DNA of 64,000 nt, taken from contig NC_085082.1 of assembly GCF_963662255.1 (NCBI RefSeq), positions 620,001 through 684,000 of the forward strand, written 5' to 3'. Position 1 is the stretch's first letter; the number at the start of each line of letters is the position of its first letter. This DNA is from Cinclus cinclus (taxonomy: Eukaryota > Chordata > Aves > Passeriformes > Cinclidae). This document shows positions 9,351 through 36,400 of the stretch, one piece after another. A program made the translations under genes and the position numbers. Under the pieces are notes generated by a model. That model made no database searches. It worked only from the letters and a program-made list of their open reading frames with translations, and was not told the DNA's origin.

Positions 9351-9935
9351 CCCCCCCCCCCCCCCCCAAAAAAAAAAACATCAGGGGAACCCCCCCAAAA
9401 AAAAAAAAATTAAAATAAAATCAGGGGAATCCCCCCCAAAAAAAAAAATCAGGGGAATCCCCCCAAAAAAAAAAAAAATCAGGGGAAACCCCCCCCCCCC
9501 AAAAAAAAAAATTAAAATAAAATCAGGGGCCCCCCCCAAAAAAAAAAATTAAAATAAAATCAGGGGAACCCCCCCAAAAAAAAAACATCAGGGGAACCCC
9601 CCCCCCAAAAACATAAAAAAATTAAAATAAAATCAGGGGAAGTGTCCCCCCCCCCCCCCAAAAAAAAAAAAAACATCAGGGGAACCCCCCCTCCCAAAAA
9701 AAAAAACCATCAGGGGAACCCCCCCCCCCAAAAATCTCCTGAGCCCCCCCCTAAAAAAATCTCCTGGGGGGACCCCAAATTCCACCCCTGGGGGTGGTGG
9801 GGGGGGAGGGATCCTAAATTTCTTCAGGGGGGATCCCCAAATTTTTTTTTTTTTTTTTTTTTGGGGGGGGGGTCTGGGACCCCTCTCTCCCCCCCCCCCC
9901 CCCCCAAAAAAAAAAAATGAAATAATTTTGGGGTG
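9351..9935 (+). repeat. Poly-C/poly-A array next to gap 1
   Basis: Units of about 30-45 bp alternate C7-C17 and A8-A14 tracts with the word atcaggggaa, sometimes with attaaaataaaatcagggg. The last part (9720-9920) degenerates and includes a T22 run followed by a G run. No coding potential is seen. It would be intronic to HIF3A if the gene continues leftward. Confidence 0.85.
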
Positions 9936-9944
9936 TGAGCCCAG

Positions 9945-24822
<14,878 letters not shown>

Positions 24823-26030
24823 GGAGGGGGCTTTGGGGGGGGGGGGTTCCCCCCCAAAAAAATCCAGAAACGACCCCACCCCCCCCCCAAATCCACTCTA
24901 TTTTTTTTTTTTTTTTTTTTGGAGGGGGGGGGAGAGGGGAGGGGGTTGCACCAAAAGCCATGACCTGACCCCCACCCCTTCCAAAATTTTGGGGTGCTCC
25001 CCCCTCCAATTTGGGACCCCCAAATTCCTTCCCCCCCTCCCCTCCCCTCCCCTCCCCTCAGGGACCCCTCCCCAATTTATGATCCCTCCCCCCAAATTTT
25101 GGGGACCCTTCCCCGATCCTACCTCGGTCTATTCCACACCCCCCCCCCCCAAATTTGGTGCTTTAGGGGTCCCACTCCCCCTCTCCCCCCCCCCCCCCCA
25201 AAAAAAAATTTGGTGCTGGGGACCCCTCCCCCCACTCGGTGCTGGGCTGGAAACGCCCCCTTGGGGGGGCGGGGCTTTGTGTCCCCTCCCCCCTCCCCAA
25301 ATCTGGGACCACCTCTCCCAATATCCCCCCAAAAATTCCCCGAGAGACCCCTCAGGAAGCCCCCGAGACCCCCAAAACCTCCCCAGATTCCCCCGAGACC
25401 CCCAAGTTCCACCCAAAATTCCCTCAGGAACCCCCAAGAACCCCTCAGGAAACCCCCGAGACCCCCAGGACGCCCCCCAAATTCCCTCAGGACCCCCAGG
25501 CCCCACCCCAAAATCCCCTCAGGAACCCCCTGAGACCCCCGAGACCCTCCCCAAAATCCCCCCAAGAGCCCCTCAGGAACCCCCCCGAGCCCCCTGAGAC
25601 CCCCGAGACCCTCCCCAAATTCCCTCAGGACCCCCAGGCCCCACCCCAAAATCCCCTCAGGAACCCCCTGAGACCCCCGAGACCCTCCCCAAAATCCCCC
25701 CAAGAGCCCCTCAGGAACGCCCCCGAGCCCCCTGAGACCCCCGAGACCCTCCCCAAAATTCCCCCCAAGAGCCCCTCAGGAACCCCCCGGAGCCCCCTGA
25801 GACCCTCAAGACCCCACCCCAAATTTCCCCGCCCCCCTCCCGGAGCCGCTGGACCCACACGCACACCCCCCCCCCCTCCCCTCCCCCACCCTGCTGCTTT
25901 GGGGGGGGTCCCTGTACGACCCCCCCCCCTCCCCCCGCGGTGTCACCACAGTGTCACCTCCCCCCCGCCCCCCACCTTTGCTGTCCCCACCCCCCACATA
26001 AACCCGCTCTGAAACCACCGCGGGCTCCGG
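24823..26030 (+). other. HIF3A: HIF3A 3'UTR / downstream region with CCCTCAGGAACCCCC repeat
   Basis: After the HIF3A stop there is poly-G/C and a T20 run, then about 25330-25830 a C-rich array with ccctcaggaaccccccgaga and a higher-order unit of about 130 bp (25500-25740). A variant poly(A) signal CATAAA lies at 25997-26002. No canonical AATAAA is seen before it, so the 3' end may lie near 26020. No other gene is recognised. Confidence 0.5.
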
Positions 26031-26037
26031 CTGTGAC

Positions 26038-27295
26038 TGGGGGGGGGGGGGGACACTGGGGACATTTTGGGGGGACACGGGGGGTGATGGGGACATTGGG
26101 GACATTGGGGACATTGGGGATATTGGGGACATTGGGGACATTTTGGGGACACTGGGGAATTGGGGACATTGGGGATATTGGGGACATTTTGGGGACATTG
26201 GGGGACTTTGGGGGGATTGGGGGGATTGGGGACATTGGGGATATTGGGGACACTTGGGGGATTGGGGACATTTTGGGGACATTGGGGGACTTTGGGGGGA
26301 TTGGGGGGATTGGGGACATTTGGGGTATTGGGGACACTGAGGGATATTGGGGATATTGGGGACATTGGGGATATTGGGGCATTGGGGGATTTGGGACATT
26401 TTGGGGACATTGGGGGGATTGGGGATGTTGGGGGACATTGGGGACATTGGGGACATTTGGGGTATTGGGGACACTGGGGGATATTGGGGACATTGGGGAT
26501 ATTGGGACATTGGGGGATTTGGGACATTTTGGGGACATTGGGGGGATTGGGGATGTTGGGGGACATTTGGGGTATTGGGGACATTGGGGACATTTGGGGT
26601 ATTGGGGACACTGGGGGATATTGGGGACATTGGGGATATTGGGGCATTGGGGGATTTGGGACATTTTGGGGACATTGGGGGGATTGGGGATGTTGGGGGA
26701 CATTTGGGGTATTGGGGACATTGGGGACATTTGGGGTATTGGGGACACTGGGGGATATTGGGGACATTGGGGATATTGGGACATTGGGGGATTTGGGACA
26801 TTTTGGGGACATTGGGGGGGTTGGGGATGTTGGGGGACATTTGGGGTATTGGGGACATTGGGGACATTTGGGGTATTGGGGACACTGGGGGATATTGGGG
26901 ACATTGGGGATATTGGGGCATTGGGGGATTTGGGACATTTTGGGGACATTGGGGGGGTTGGGGATGTTGGGGGACATTTGGGGTATTGGGGACATTGGGG
27001 ACATCAATGGGGACATTGCGGACATGGATGGGGACATTGTGGACATTGTGAACATTTTGGGGACATTGGGGGGGGGCATTCGAGGGCTATGGGGACATTG
27101 GGGACATAGAGAGGACACCGGGGGACACAAGGCAAGGCCCTGGGGGCAGTTGGGGACACGAAGGGGTAACGGGGACACGAGGGGACAGAGGGGACACGGA
27201 GGGTGATGGGGACACGGGGAACACTTGGGAACGGGAGGGGACACAAGGCGGGGCCCCGGGGACACTTGGGGACACTTGGGGACACTTGGGGACAC
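26038..27295 (+). repeat. Intergenic GGGGACATTGGGGATATTGG array upstream of PPP5C
   Basis: About 1 kb of ggggacattggggatattgg decamers (same family as ERCC1 intron 8), with a higher-order block of about 180 bp (marker word ggggttggggatgttggggg) repeating about five times between 26340 and 26990. The last 250 bp turn into ggggacacaaggcggggccc-type units just before the PPP5C promoter. Confidence 0.88.
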
Positions 27296-27418
27296 GACGA
27301 CCCCCGGCCACTCCGCCGCCCCCTATTTACGACACCGCTCCCCCTCCCACCGACGCTTTACGACAGCGGCGCTTGGCGGCCGCGCCCGGCGGCGGCGGCG
27401 TCGCTTTGCGGCCCGGCC
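27296..27418 (+). promoter_or_regulatory. PPP5C: PPP5C promoter / 5'UTR
   Basis: A unique, CpG-rich 120-bp block sits between the G-rich array and the start codon, with ccactccgccgccccctatt, two near-copies of a cgacgctttacgacagcggc-type motif, and gcggccgcgcccggcggcgg. It has no TATA box. The transcription start is not resolvable. Confidence 0.5.
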
Positions 27419-30400
27419 ATGGCGGAGAGAGAGCGGGCGGGGAACGGCGGCGGTGCCGGCCCCGGGCGGCCCCCGAGCCCCGCCGAGCTCGAACGGGCTG
27501 AGGCGCTCAAGGCCCGGGCGAACGAGTTCTTCAAAGGTAACGGCGGGCAACGGGGGCTACAGGAGAGGGAGCCACGGCGAGCAACGGCACGGAACGGGGG
27601 CTGCCAGATAGGGAGCTATGGAGGGTAATGGGGGCTGCCAGATAGGGAGCCGCTGAGGGCAGCGCGGGGTAACGGAGCTGCCAGATTGGGATCCATTGGG
27701 GTTACTAGGGGGGTGCCAAATTGTGAACCACGGCGGTTACCGGGGGGTAACGGAGCTGCCAGATAGGGATCCATTGGGGTTAATAGGGGATGCCAGATAG
27801 TGAGCCTTGGGGGGACACTGGGGGCTGCCAGATAGTGATCCCACAGAGCTGCCTGCTAAATACGGAGCCATTAGACCTAACCAGAGGCAGATCCCCCTGC
27901 CACATCCTGATCCAACTGTTGATCCCTCAGCATTTGGGGTCTGGTCAGTTCTGGGCTTTGGGGTCTGGTCAGTGCCAGGCTTTGGGGTCTGCTCAGTGCC
28001 GGCCTTTGGGGTCTGGTCAGTGCCAGGCTTTGGGGTCTGCTCAGTGCCAGGCTTTGGGGTCTGGTCAGTGCCGGCCTTTGGGGTCTGGTCAGTGCCAGGC
28101 TTTGGGGTCTGGTCAGTGCCGGCCTTTGGGGTCTGGTCAGTTCCGGGCTTTGGGGTCTGGTCAGTGCCGGGCTTTGGGGTCTGGTCAGTGCCGGCCTTTG
28201 GGGTCTGGTCAGTGCCGGCCTTTGGGGTCTGGTCAGTTCTGGCCTTTGGGGTCTGGTCAGTGCCGGGCTTTGGGGTCTGGTCAGTGCCGGCCTTTGGGGT
28301 CTGGTCAGTGCCAGGCTTTGGGGTCTGGTCAGTGCCGGCCTTTGGGGTCTGGTCAGTTCCGGGCTTTGGGGTCTGGTCAGTGCCGGGCTTTGGGGTCTGG
28401 TCAGTGCCGGCCTTTGGGGTTTGGTCAGTGCCGGGCTTTGGGGTCTGGTCAGTGCCGGCCTTTGGGGTCTGGTCAGTGCCGGCCTTTGGGGTCTGGTCAG
28501 TTCTGGCCTTTGGGGTCTGGTCAGTGCCGGGCTTTGGGGTCTGCTCAGTTCCGGGCTTTGGGGTCTGGTCAGTTCCGGGCTTTGGGGTCTGGTCAGTGCC
28601 GGCCTTTGGGGTCTGGTCAGTGCCGGGCTTTGGGGTCTGGTCAGTGCCAGGCTTTGGGGTCTGGTCAGTTCTGGCCTTTGGGGTCTGGTCAGTGCCGGGC
28701 TTTGGGGTCTGGTCAGTGCCGGGCTTTGGGGTCTGGTCAGTGCCAGGCTTTGGGGTCTGGTCAGTTCTGGCCTTTGGGGTCTGGTCAGTGCCGGCCTTTG
28801 GGGTCTGGTCAGTGCCGGGCTTTGGGGTCTGACTGCTCCTGGACTTCAGGATCTGATCACTGCTGACCTTTAGGGTCTGACCACTGCTGACCTTTAGGGT
28901 CTGATCACTGCTGACCTTTAGGGTCTGATCACTGCTGACCTGTAGGATCTGATCACTGCTGACCTTTAGGGTCTGACCACTGCTGACCTTTAGGATCTGA
29001 CCACTGCTGACCTTTAGGGTCTGACCACTGCTGACCTTTAGGATCTGACCACTGCTGACCTTTAGGATCTGATCACTGCTGACCTTTAGGATCTGACCAC
29101 TGCTGACCTTTAGGATCTGACCACTGCTGACCTTTAGGGTCTGACCACTGCTGACCTTTAGGATCTGACCACTGCTGACCTTTAGGGTCTGACCACTGCT
29201 GACCTTTAGGATCTGACCACTGCTGACCTTTAGGATCTGATCACTGCTGACCTTTAGGATCTGACCACTGCTGACCTTTAGGATCTGACCACTGCTGACC
29301 TTTAGGGTCTGACCACTGCTGACCTTTAGGATCTGACCACTGCTGACCTTTAGGGTCTGACCACTGCTGACCTTTAGGATCTGATCACTGCTGACCTTTA
29401 GGATCTGACCACTGCTGACCTTTAGGATCTGACCACTGCTGACCTTTAGGGTCTGACCACTGCTGACCTTTAGGATCTGACCACTGCTGACCTTTAGGAT
29501 CTGACCACTGCTGACCTTTAGGATCTGACCACTGCTGACCTTTAGGATCTGACCACTCTTCCCCCTTGCCATCCGACCACACCCAACCTTTAGAACCTCC
29601 ACCCCCACCCTTTATAACCCACCCCCTTCCTCTCCCCACACCCTAAACCCCCCTCCCCCTCCCATTTACCCCCTTCCTCCCCCCAGGCAAAGACTACGAG
29701 AACGCGGTGAAGTTTTACAGCAGCGCCATCGAGCTGAACCCCAGCAACGCCATCTACTACGGCAACCGCAGCCTGGCCTACCTGCGCACCGAGTGCTACG
29801 GCTACGCCCTGGCCGATGCCACCCGCGCCGTGCAGCTGGACTCCAAGTATGTCAAGGGCTACTACAGGAGAGCGGCCAGCAACATGGCCCTGGGCAAGTT
29901 CAAGGCGGCCCTGCGTGATTATGAGATGGTGAGAGGATGAAGTGGAAGGAAGGTGGGGTGGGGGTTGGGGTGGGTGGTTTTGGGGTCAGTGTGTCCTCCC
30001 TAGGGTCAGTGTGGGGTGATTTGGGGTCAGTGTGTCCTCCCTGGGGTCAGTGTGTCCTCCCTGGGGTCAGTGTGGGGTGATTTGGGGTCAGTGTGGGGTG
30101 ATTTGGGGTCAGTGTGTCCTCCCTAGGGTCAGTGTGGGGTGATTTGGGGTCGGTGTGTCCTCCCTGGGGTCAGTGTGGGGTGATTTGGGGTCAGTGTGGG
30201 GTGGTTTGGGGTCAGTGTGTCCTCCCTGGGATTAGTGTGGGGTGATTTGGGGTCAGTGTGGGGTGATTTGGGGTCGGTGTGTCCTCCCTGGGGTCATTGA
30301 GGGGTGATTTGGGGTCAGTGTGGGGTGATTTGGGGTCAGTGTGTCCTCCCTGGGGTCAGTGTGGGGTGATTTGGGGTCAGTGTGGGGTGGTTTGGGGTCA

Positions 30401-33400
30401 GTGTGTCCTCCCTGGGGTCATTGTGGGGTGATTTGGGGTCAGTGTGGGGTGATTTGGGGTCAGTGTGTCCTCCCTGGGATTAGTGTGGGGTGATTTGGGG
30501 TCAGTGTGGGGTGATTTGGGGTCAGTGTGGGGTGATTTGGGGTCAGTGTGTCCTCCCTGGGGTCAGTGTGGGGTGATTTGGGGTCAGTGTGGGGTGATTT
30601 GGGGTCAGTGTGTCCTCCCTGGGGTCAGTGTGGGGTGATTTGGGGTCAGTGTGGGGTGATTTGGGGTCAGTGTGTCCTCCCTAGGGTCAGTGTGGGGTGA
30701 TTTGGGGTCAGTGTGGGGTGATTTGGGGTCAGTGTGTCCTCCCTGGGGTCATTGTGGGGTGATTTGGGGTCAGTGTGGGGTGATTTGGGGTCAGTGTGTC
30801 CTCCCTAGGGTCAGTGTGGGGTGATTTGGGGTCAGTGTGGGGTGATTTGGGGTCAGTGTGTCCTCCCTGGGGTCAGTGTGGGGTGATTTGGGGTCAGTGT
30901 GGGGTGATTTGGGGTCAGTGTGTCCTCCCTAGGGTCAGTGTGGGGTGATTTGGGGTCAGTGTGGGGTGATTTGGGGTCAGTGTGTCCTCCCTAGGGTCAG
31001 TGTGGGGTGATTTGGGGTCAGTGTGTCCTCCCTGGGGTCAGTGTGGGGTGATTTGGGGTCAGTGTGTCCTCCCTGGGGTCAGTGTGGGGTGATTTGGGGT
31101 CAGTGTGGGGTGATTTGGGGTCAGTGTGTCCTCCCTGGGGTCAGTGTGGGGTGATTTGGGGTCAGTGTGGGTGATTTGGGCTCAGTGTGTCCTCCCTAGG
31201 GTCAGTGTGGGGTGATTTGGGGTCAGTGTGGGGTGATTTGGGGTCAGTGTGTCCTCCCTGGGGTCAGTGTGGGGTGATTTGGGGTCAGTGTGTCCTCCCT
31301 GGGGTCAGTGTGGGGTGATTTGGGATCAGTGTGGGGTGATTTGGGGTCAGTGTGTCCTCCCTGGGGTCAGTGTGGGGTGATTTGGGGTCAGTGTGGGGTG
31401 ATTTGGGGTCAGTGTGTCCTCCCTGGGGTCAGTGTGGGGTGATTTGGGGTCAGTGTGGGGTGGTTTGGGGTCAGTGTGGGGTGATTTGGGGTCAGTGTGG
31501 GGTGATTTGGGGTCAGTGTGTCCACCCTGAGCTCAGGGAAGGTTTGGGGACATCCCAGTCCCTGAAGGTGTCCTTTGATATCCCCATAACACCTGAGCCC
31601 GTGTCCCCACCTGTCCCCACACCCTGAGGCCATGTCCCCACCTGTCCCCACCCCCCCAGCCCGTGTCCCCACCTGTCCCCACACCCTGAGGCCATGTCCC
31701 CACCTGTCCCCACCCCCCCAGCCCGTGTCCCCACCTGTCCCCACACCCCGAGGCCGTGTCCCCACCCCCCCAGCCCGTGTCCCCACCTGTCCCCACCCCC
31801 CCAGCCCGTGTCCCCACCCCCCCAGCCCGTGTCCCCACCTGTCCCCACACCCCGAGGCCGTGTCCCCACCCCCCTAGCCCGTGTCCCCACCTGTCCCCAC
31901 CCCCCCAGCCCGTGTCCCCACCTGTCCCCACCCCCCCAGCCCGTGTCCCCACCTGTCCCCACACCCTGAGCCCCTGTCCCCACCTGTCCCCACCCCCCCA
32001 GCCCGTGTCCCCACCTGTCCCCACCCCCCCAGCCCCTGTCCCCACCTGTCCCCACACCCTGAGGCCGTGTCCCCACCTGTCCCCGAAGGTGGTGAAGGTC
32101 AGGCCCAATGACAAGGACGCCAAGCTCAAGTACCAGGAGTGTCACCGCATCGTCAAGCAGAAGGCCTTCGAGAGGGCCATCGCCAGTGACGAGCACAAAC
32201 GCTCCGTGGTCGACTCGTTGGACATCGAGAGCATGAGTGAGACCCCCCAGCCCACCCTGGGGGTCCTTGGGGAGGGGTCTCAGGGGTCACCCGGGGCTCC
32301 TTGGGGAGGATCAAGGTCTCTGCGGGGGGCTGAAGGGGTCCCTGGGAGGGTCTGGGGTCCCCATAAGGGTCCCTGGGGGGGGTCTGTGGGGTCTCTGGGA
32401 GGGTCTGGGGTCCCCATAAGGGTCCCTGGGGGGGGTCTGTGGGGTCTCTGGGAGGGTCTGGGGTCCCCATAAGGGTCCCTGGGGGGGGTCTGTGGGGTCT
32501 CTGGGAGGGTCTGGGGTCCCCATAAGGGTCCCTGGGGGGGGTCTGTGGGGTCTCTGGGAGGGTCTGGGGTCCCCATAAGGGTCCCTGGGGGGGGTCTGTG
32601 GGGTCTCTGGGAGGGTCTGGGGTCCCCATAAGGGTCCCTGGGGGGGTCTTTGGGGTCCCTGGGAGGGGCTGGGGTCCCCATAAGGGTCTCTGGGGGGGGT
32701 CTGTGGGGTCTCTGGGAGGGGCTGGGGTCCCCATAAGGGTCCCTGGGGGGGGTCTTTGGGGTCCCTGGGAGGGGCTGGGGTCCCTACAAGGGTCTCTGGG
32801 AGGGGCTGGGGTCCCCCACGAGGATCTCTGTGAGAGTTTTGGGGTCCCCATGAATATCTGAGGGTCCCCACGAGGGTCTCTGGGATGGTTTTGGGGTCCC
32901 CACGAGGGTCTCTGTGAGAGTTTTGGGGTCCCCACAAGGGTCTCTGGGATGGTTTTGGGGTCCCCACGAGGGTCTCGAGGTGTCCATCTGAGCTTTTATC
33001 CCCTCCTGAGTACTTGAGGTCCCCACCATGAGGGTCCCCACACCAAACCCAGCCCCCCCAACCCTCGGGGCACCCCTTGGGGGAGGTGGGTGGGTGGGTG
33101 GGTGGGGGGGGGGGGGTGGCCGTGTCCCCTCTTTTCCCCCTCTTTGTCCCCTCGTTGTCACCTCTCTGTCCCCACAGCCATCGAGGACGAGTACAGCGGC
33201 CCCAAACTGGAGGATGGCAAGGTCACCTTGACCTTCATGAAGGAACTGATGCAATGGTACAAGGACCAGAAAAAACTCCACAGGAAATGCGCCTACCAGG
33301 TACCCCAAACCCCCCACCCAAAAAAAAACAACAACAACAAAACCCCCCCCCCCCCAAAAAAAAAAACCCCTTTGCTGTCCCCAAATGTCCCCACCCCACA

Positions 33401-36400
33401 GATCCTGGTACAGGTGAAGGAGGTGCTGGCCAAGTTGCCCACCTTGGTGGAGACCACGTTGAAAGAGGTGTGTACCCCTAATTTTGGTGGGTGGGTGGGG
33501 GGGTGATTTCAGGTGGTGGGGCGTGCGTGTCACCTGGCACGGTGACCCCGGTGCCACCTCCGTGTCCCCCACGAGCAGACAGAGAAGGTGACAGTGTGCG
33601 GGGACACTCACGGCCAGTTTTACGACCTGCTGAACATCTTCGAACTCAACGGGCTCCCGTCCGAGGCCAATCCTTATGTATCCAAACCCTGGGGGTGCTC
33701 CTTGGAATTGGGGTGGGGGTTTTGGGGACACTGGGGACGTTGGGGACACTCCCAGGGGTGGCGTTGTCCTGAATTGGTGACAGATTTTCAACGGGGACTT
33801 TGTGGACCGCGGCTCTTTCTCGGTCGAGGTCATCCTGACGCTTTTTGGCTTCAAGCTGCTCTACCCCGACCACTTCCACCTGCTCCGAGGTAATTCCAGA
33901 GTCTGGGGGGGGTGGGCGTGTCCCCACAGGTGTCCCCTCTTGTCACCTCTCGTCCTCCATTGTCCCCAGTGGCTCACTATCTGGCAGCACCCATTGTACG
34001 CTATGGAGCGCTTTTTGGCAGATCTTGTAAAGGGGGAGGTTGTGTCGCCATTCCCATCCCTGTCACCTTGGGGTTGGGGACATCCCTGTCCCTTTGGGGT
34101 TGGGGACATCCCTGTCCTTTGGGGTTGGTGGCATTGCTGTCTCTTGGGGACATCCCTGTCCTTTGGGGCTGGGGACATCCCTGTCCCTTTGGGGTTGGTG
34201 GCATCATTGTCCCCTTGGGGTTGGGGACATCCCTGTCCCTTTGGGGTTGGTGGCATCGCTGTCCCCTTGGGGTTGGGGACATCCCTGTCCCTTTGGGGTT
34301 GGTGGCATCGCTGTCCCCTTGGGGTTGGGGACATCCCTGTCCCTTTGGGGTTGGTGGCATCCCTGTCTCTTGGGGACATCCCTGTCCCTTTGGGGTTCAT
34401 GGCATCGCTGTCCCCTTGGGGTTGGGGACATCCCTGTCCCTTGGGGACATCCCGTGCCCTTTAGGGTTTGGTGGCATCCCTGTCCCCATCCTCAAGGCCA
34501 GCTCATGGTGCCACATCATGGGGTTGTGTCCCCTCCGTCCCATTGTGGGGCACATCCCGTGTCCCCCTGCCCTGTCCTGTGTCACAGGGCCACATCCCCT
34601 GTCCCCAACCCTTGCTCCTTGTCCCCTGTCCCTCCCGGGGTCATTCCCTGTCCCATGTCCCCCATCCCAAATACTTGGGACTGTCCCACCCCGGACTCTG
34701 AGGCCTGTGGCACTATGTCCCCCTGGCCCTGTCCCCAAACCCCGGGCAGTGTCCCCGGGGGTGGCACTTGTCCCCGTGTCCCCACAGGGAACCACGAGAC
34801 GGACAACATGAACCAGATCTACGGCTTCGAGGGCGAGGTGAAGGCCAAGTACACGGCGCAGATGTTCGCCCTCTTCAGCGAGGTCTTCGAGTGGCTGCCC
34901 CTGGCCCAGTGCATCAACGGCAAAGTGCTGGTGAGGGGACACCGGAGGGGACAGTGCCACCGGGGCTCACTATCTGGCAGCTGGCATTTACAGGAATAGA
35001 TCGTTTTTTGGCAGCCCTTTTGGCTCACTATCTGGCAGCTGGCATTTACAGGAATGGATCCTTTTTTGGCAGCCCATTTGGCTCACTATCTGGCAGCTGG
35101 CATTTACAGGAATGGATCGTTTTTTGGCAGCCCTTTTAGCTCACTATCTGGCAGCTGGCATTTACAGGCGTGGATTCTTTTTTGGCAGCCCATTTGGCTC
35201 ACTATCTGGCAGGTGTCATTTATTGTAATGGCTCCTTATTTGGCAGCTGTCATTGACAATGATGGATCCTTATTTGGCAGGTGTCATTTACAGGAATGGA
35301 TCATTTTTTGGCAGCGATTTGGCTCACTATCTGGCAGCTGTCATTTGTAGGATTGGATCCTTTTTTGGCAGCCTTTTGGCTCACTGTCTGGCAGCTGCCA
35401 TTTCCAGGAATGGATCCCTATTTGGCAGCCCTTGCAAATTTGGGGGACTTTGACCCCCACCCCATCCCTGTCGCACTGGGATTTGGGGTGTCCTCATGGG
35501 GGTTTGGGGTGTCCCTGTCTCCATTTTGGGGTTTGGGGTGTCCCTGTCCCCATTGGGTGATCCCCATCCCTGGGAGGGTTTGGGGTGTCCCTGTCCCCAT
35601 TTTGGTTTGGGGTGTCCCTGTCCCCATTTTGGGGTTTGGGGTGTCCCTGTCCCCATTTTGGGGTTTGAGGTGTCCCTGTCCCCATTTTGGGGTTTGGGGT
35701 GTCCCTGTCCCCATTTTGGTTTGAGGTGTCCCTGTCCCCATTTTGGGGTTTGGGGTGTCCCTGTCCCCATTTTGTTTTGGGGTTGTCCCTGTCCCTGTCT
35801 GGGGCTTGGGGGTGTCCCTGTCACAAGCTGGGGGGGGGGGGAGTGGGGGGCGTTCCTTCCCTCCTCAGGGTCTTGGGGGTCCCTTGTCACCCTCTCAATG
35901 TCAGGGTGGGCGATTGTCCCCCCCCCCATCCCTCTGTCCCCCTGTCCCTGCTGTCCCCCATGTCCCCCCCCATCCCCCTGTCCCTGCTGTCCCCCACGTC
36001 CCCCCCCATCCCCCTGTCCCTGCTGTCCCCTCATGTCGTCCCCGTCCCCCCCCAACGTGTCCCCACCCAGATCATGCACGGGGGTCTCTTCAGCGAGGAC
36101 GGGGTCACCCTCGATGACATCCGAAAGATCGAGCGGAACCGGCAGCCCCCGGACTCAGGTGGGACAGGGACCCCAAACCCCTCCCCGAGATTTCCCCAAG
36201 GTGTCCCCAGGGTGTCCCCAGCGAGGGGCTGAGCTGTGACCCCCCCACCCCGTGTCCCCCCCAGGACCGATGTGTGACCTGCTCTGGTCTGACCCCCAGC
36301 CCCAGGTGAGTTGTGACACCCCCCCCCCCCACCCACCTCCCGGGGGTGTCCCCTGCTGTGTCCCCAAATCCTGGAGGTGTCCCCAAATCCTGGGGGTGTC

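Noticed and set aside
27737..29608. 623-codon open frame on the minus strand (Gln-Thr-Pro-Lys and Ser-Gly-Gln type repeats)
   Set aside because: It lies on 24-bp intronic arrays in PPP5C; a unit divisible by three keeps several frames open. No conserved domain, and the plus strand shows equally long frames.
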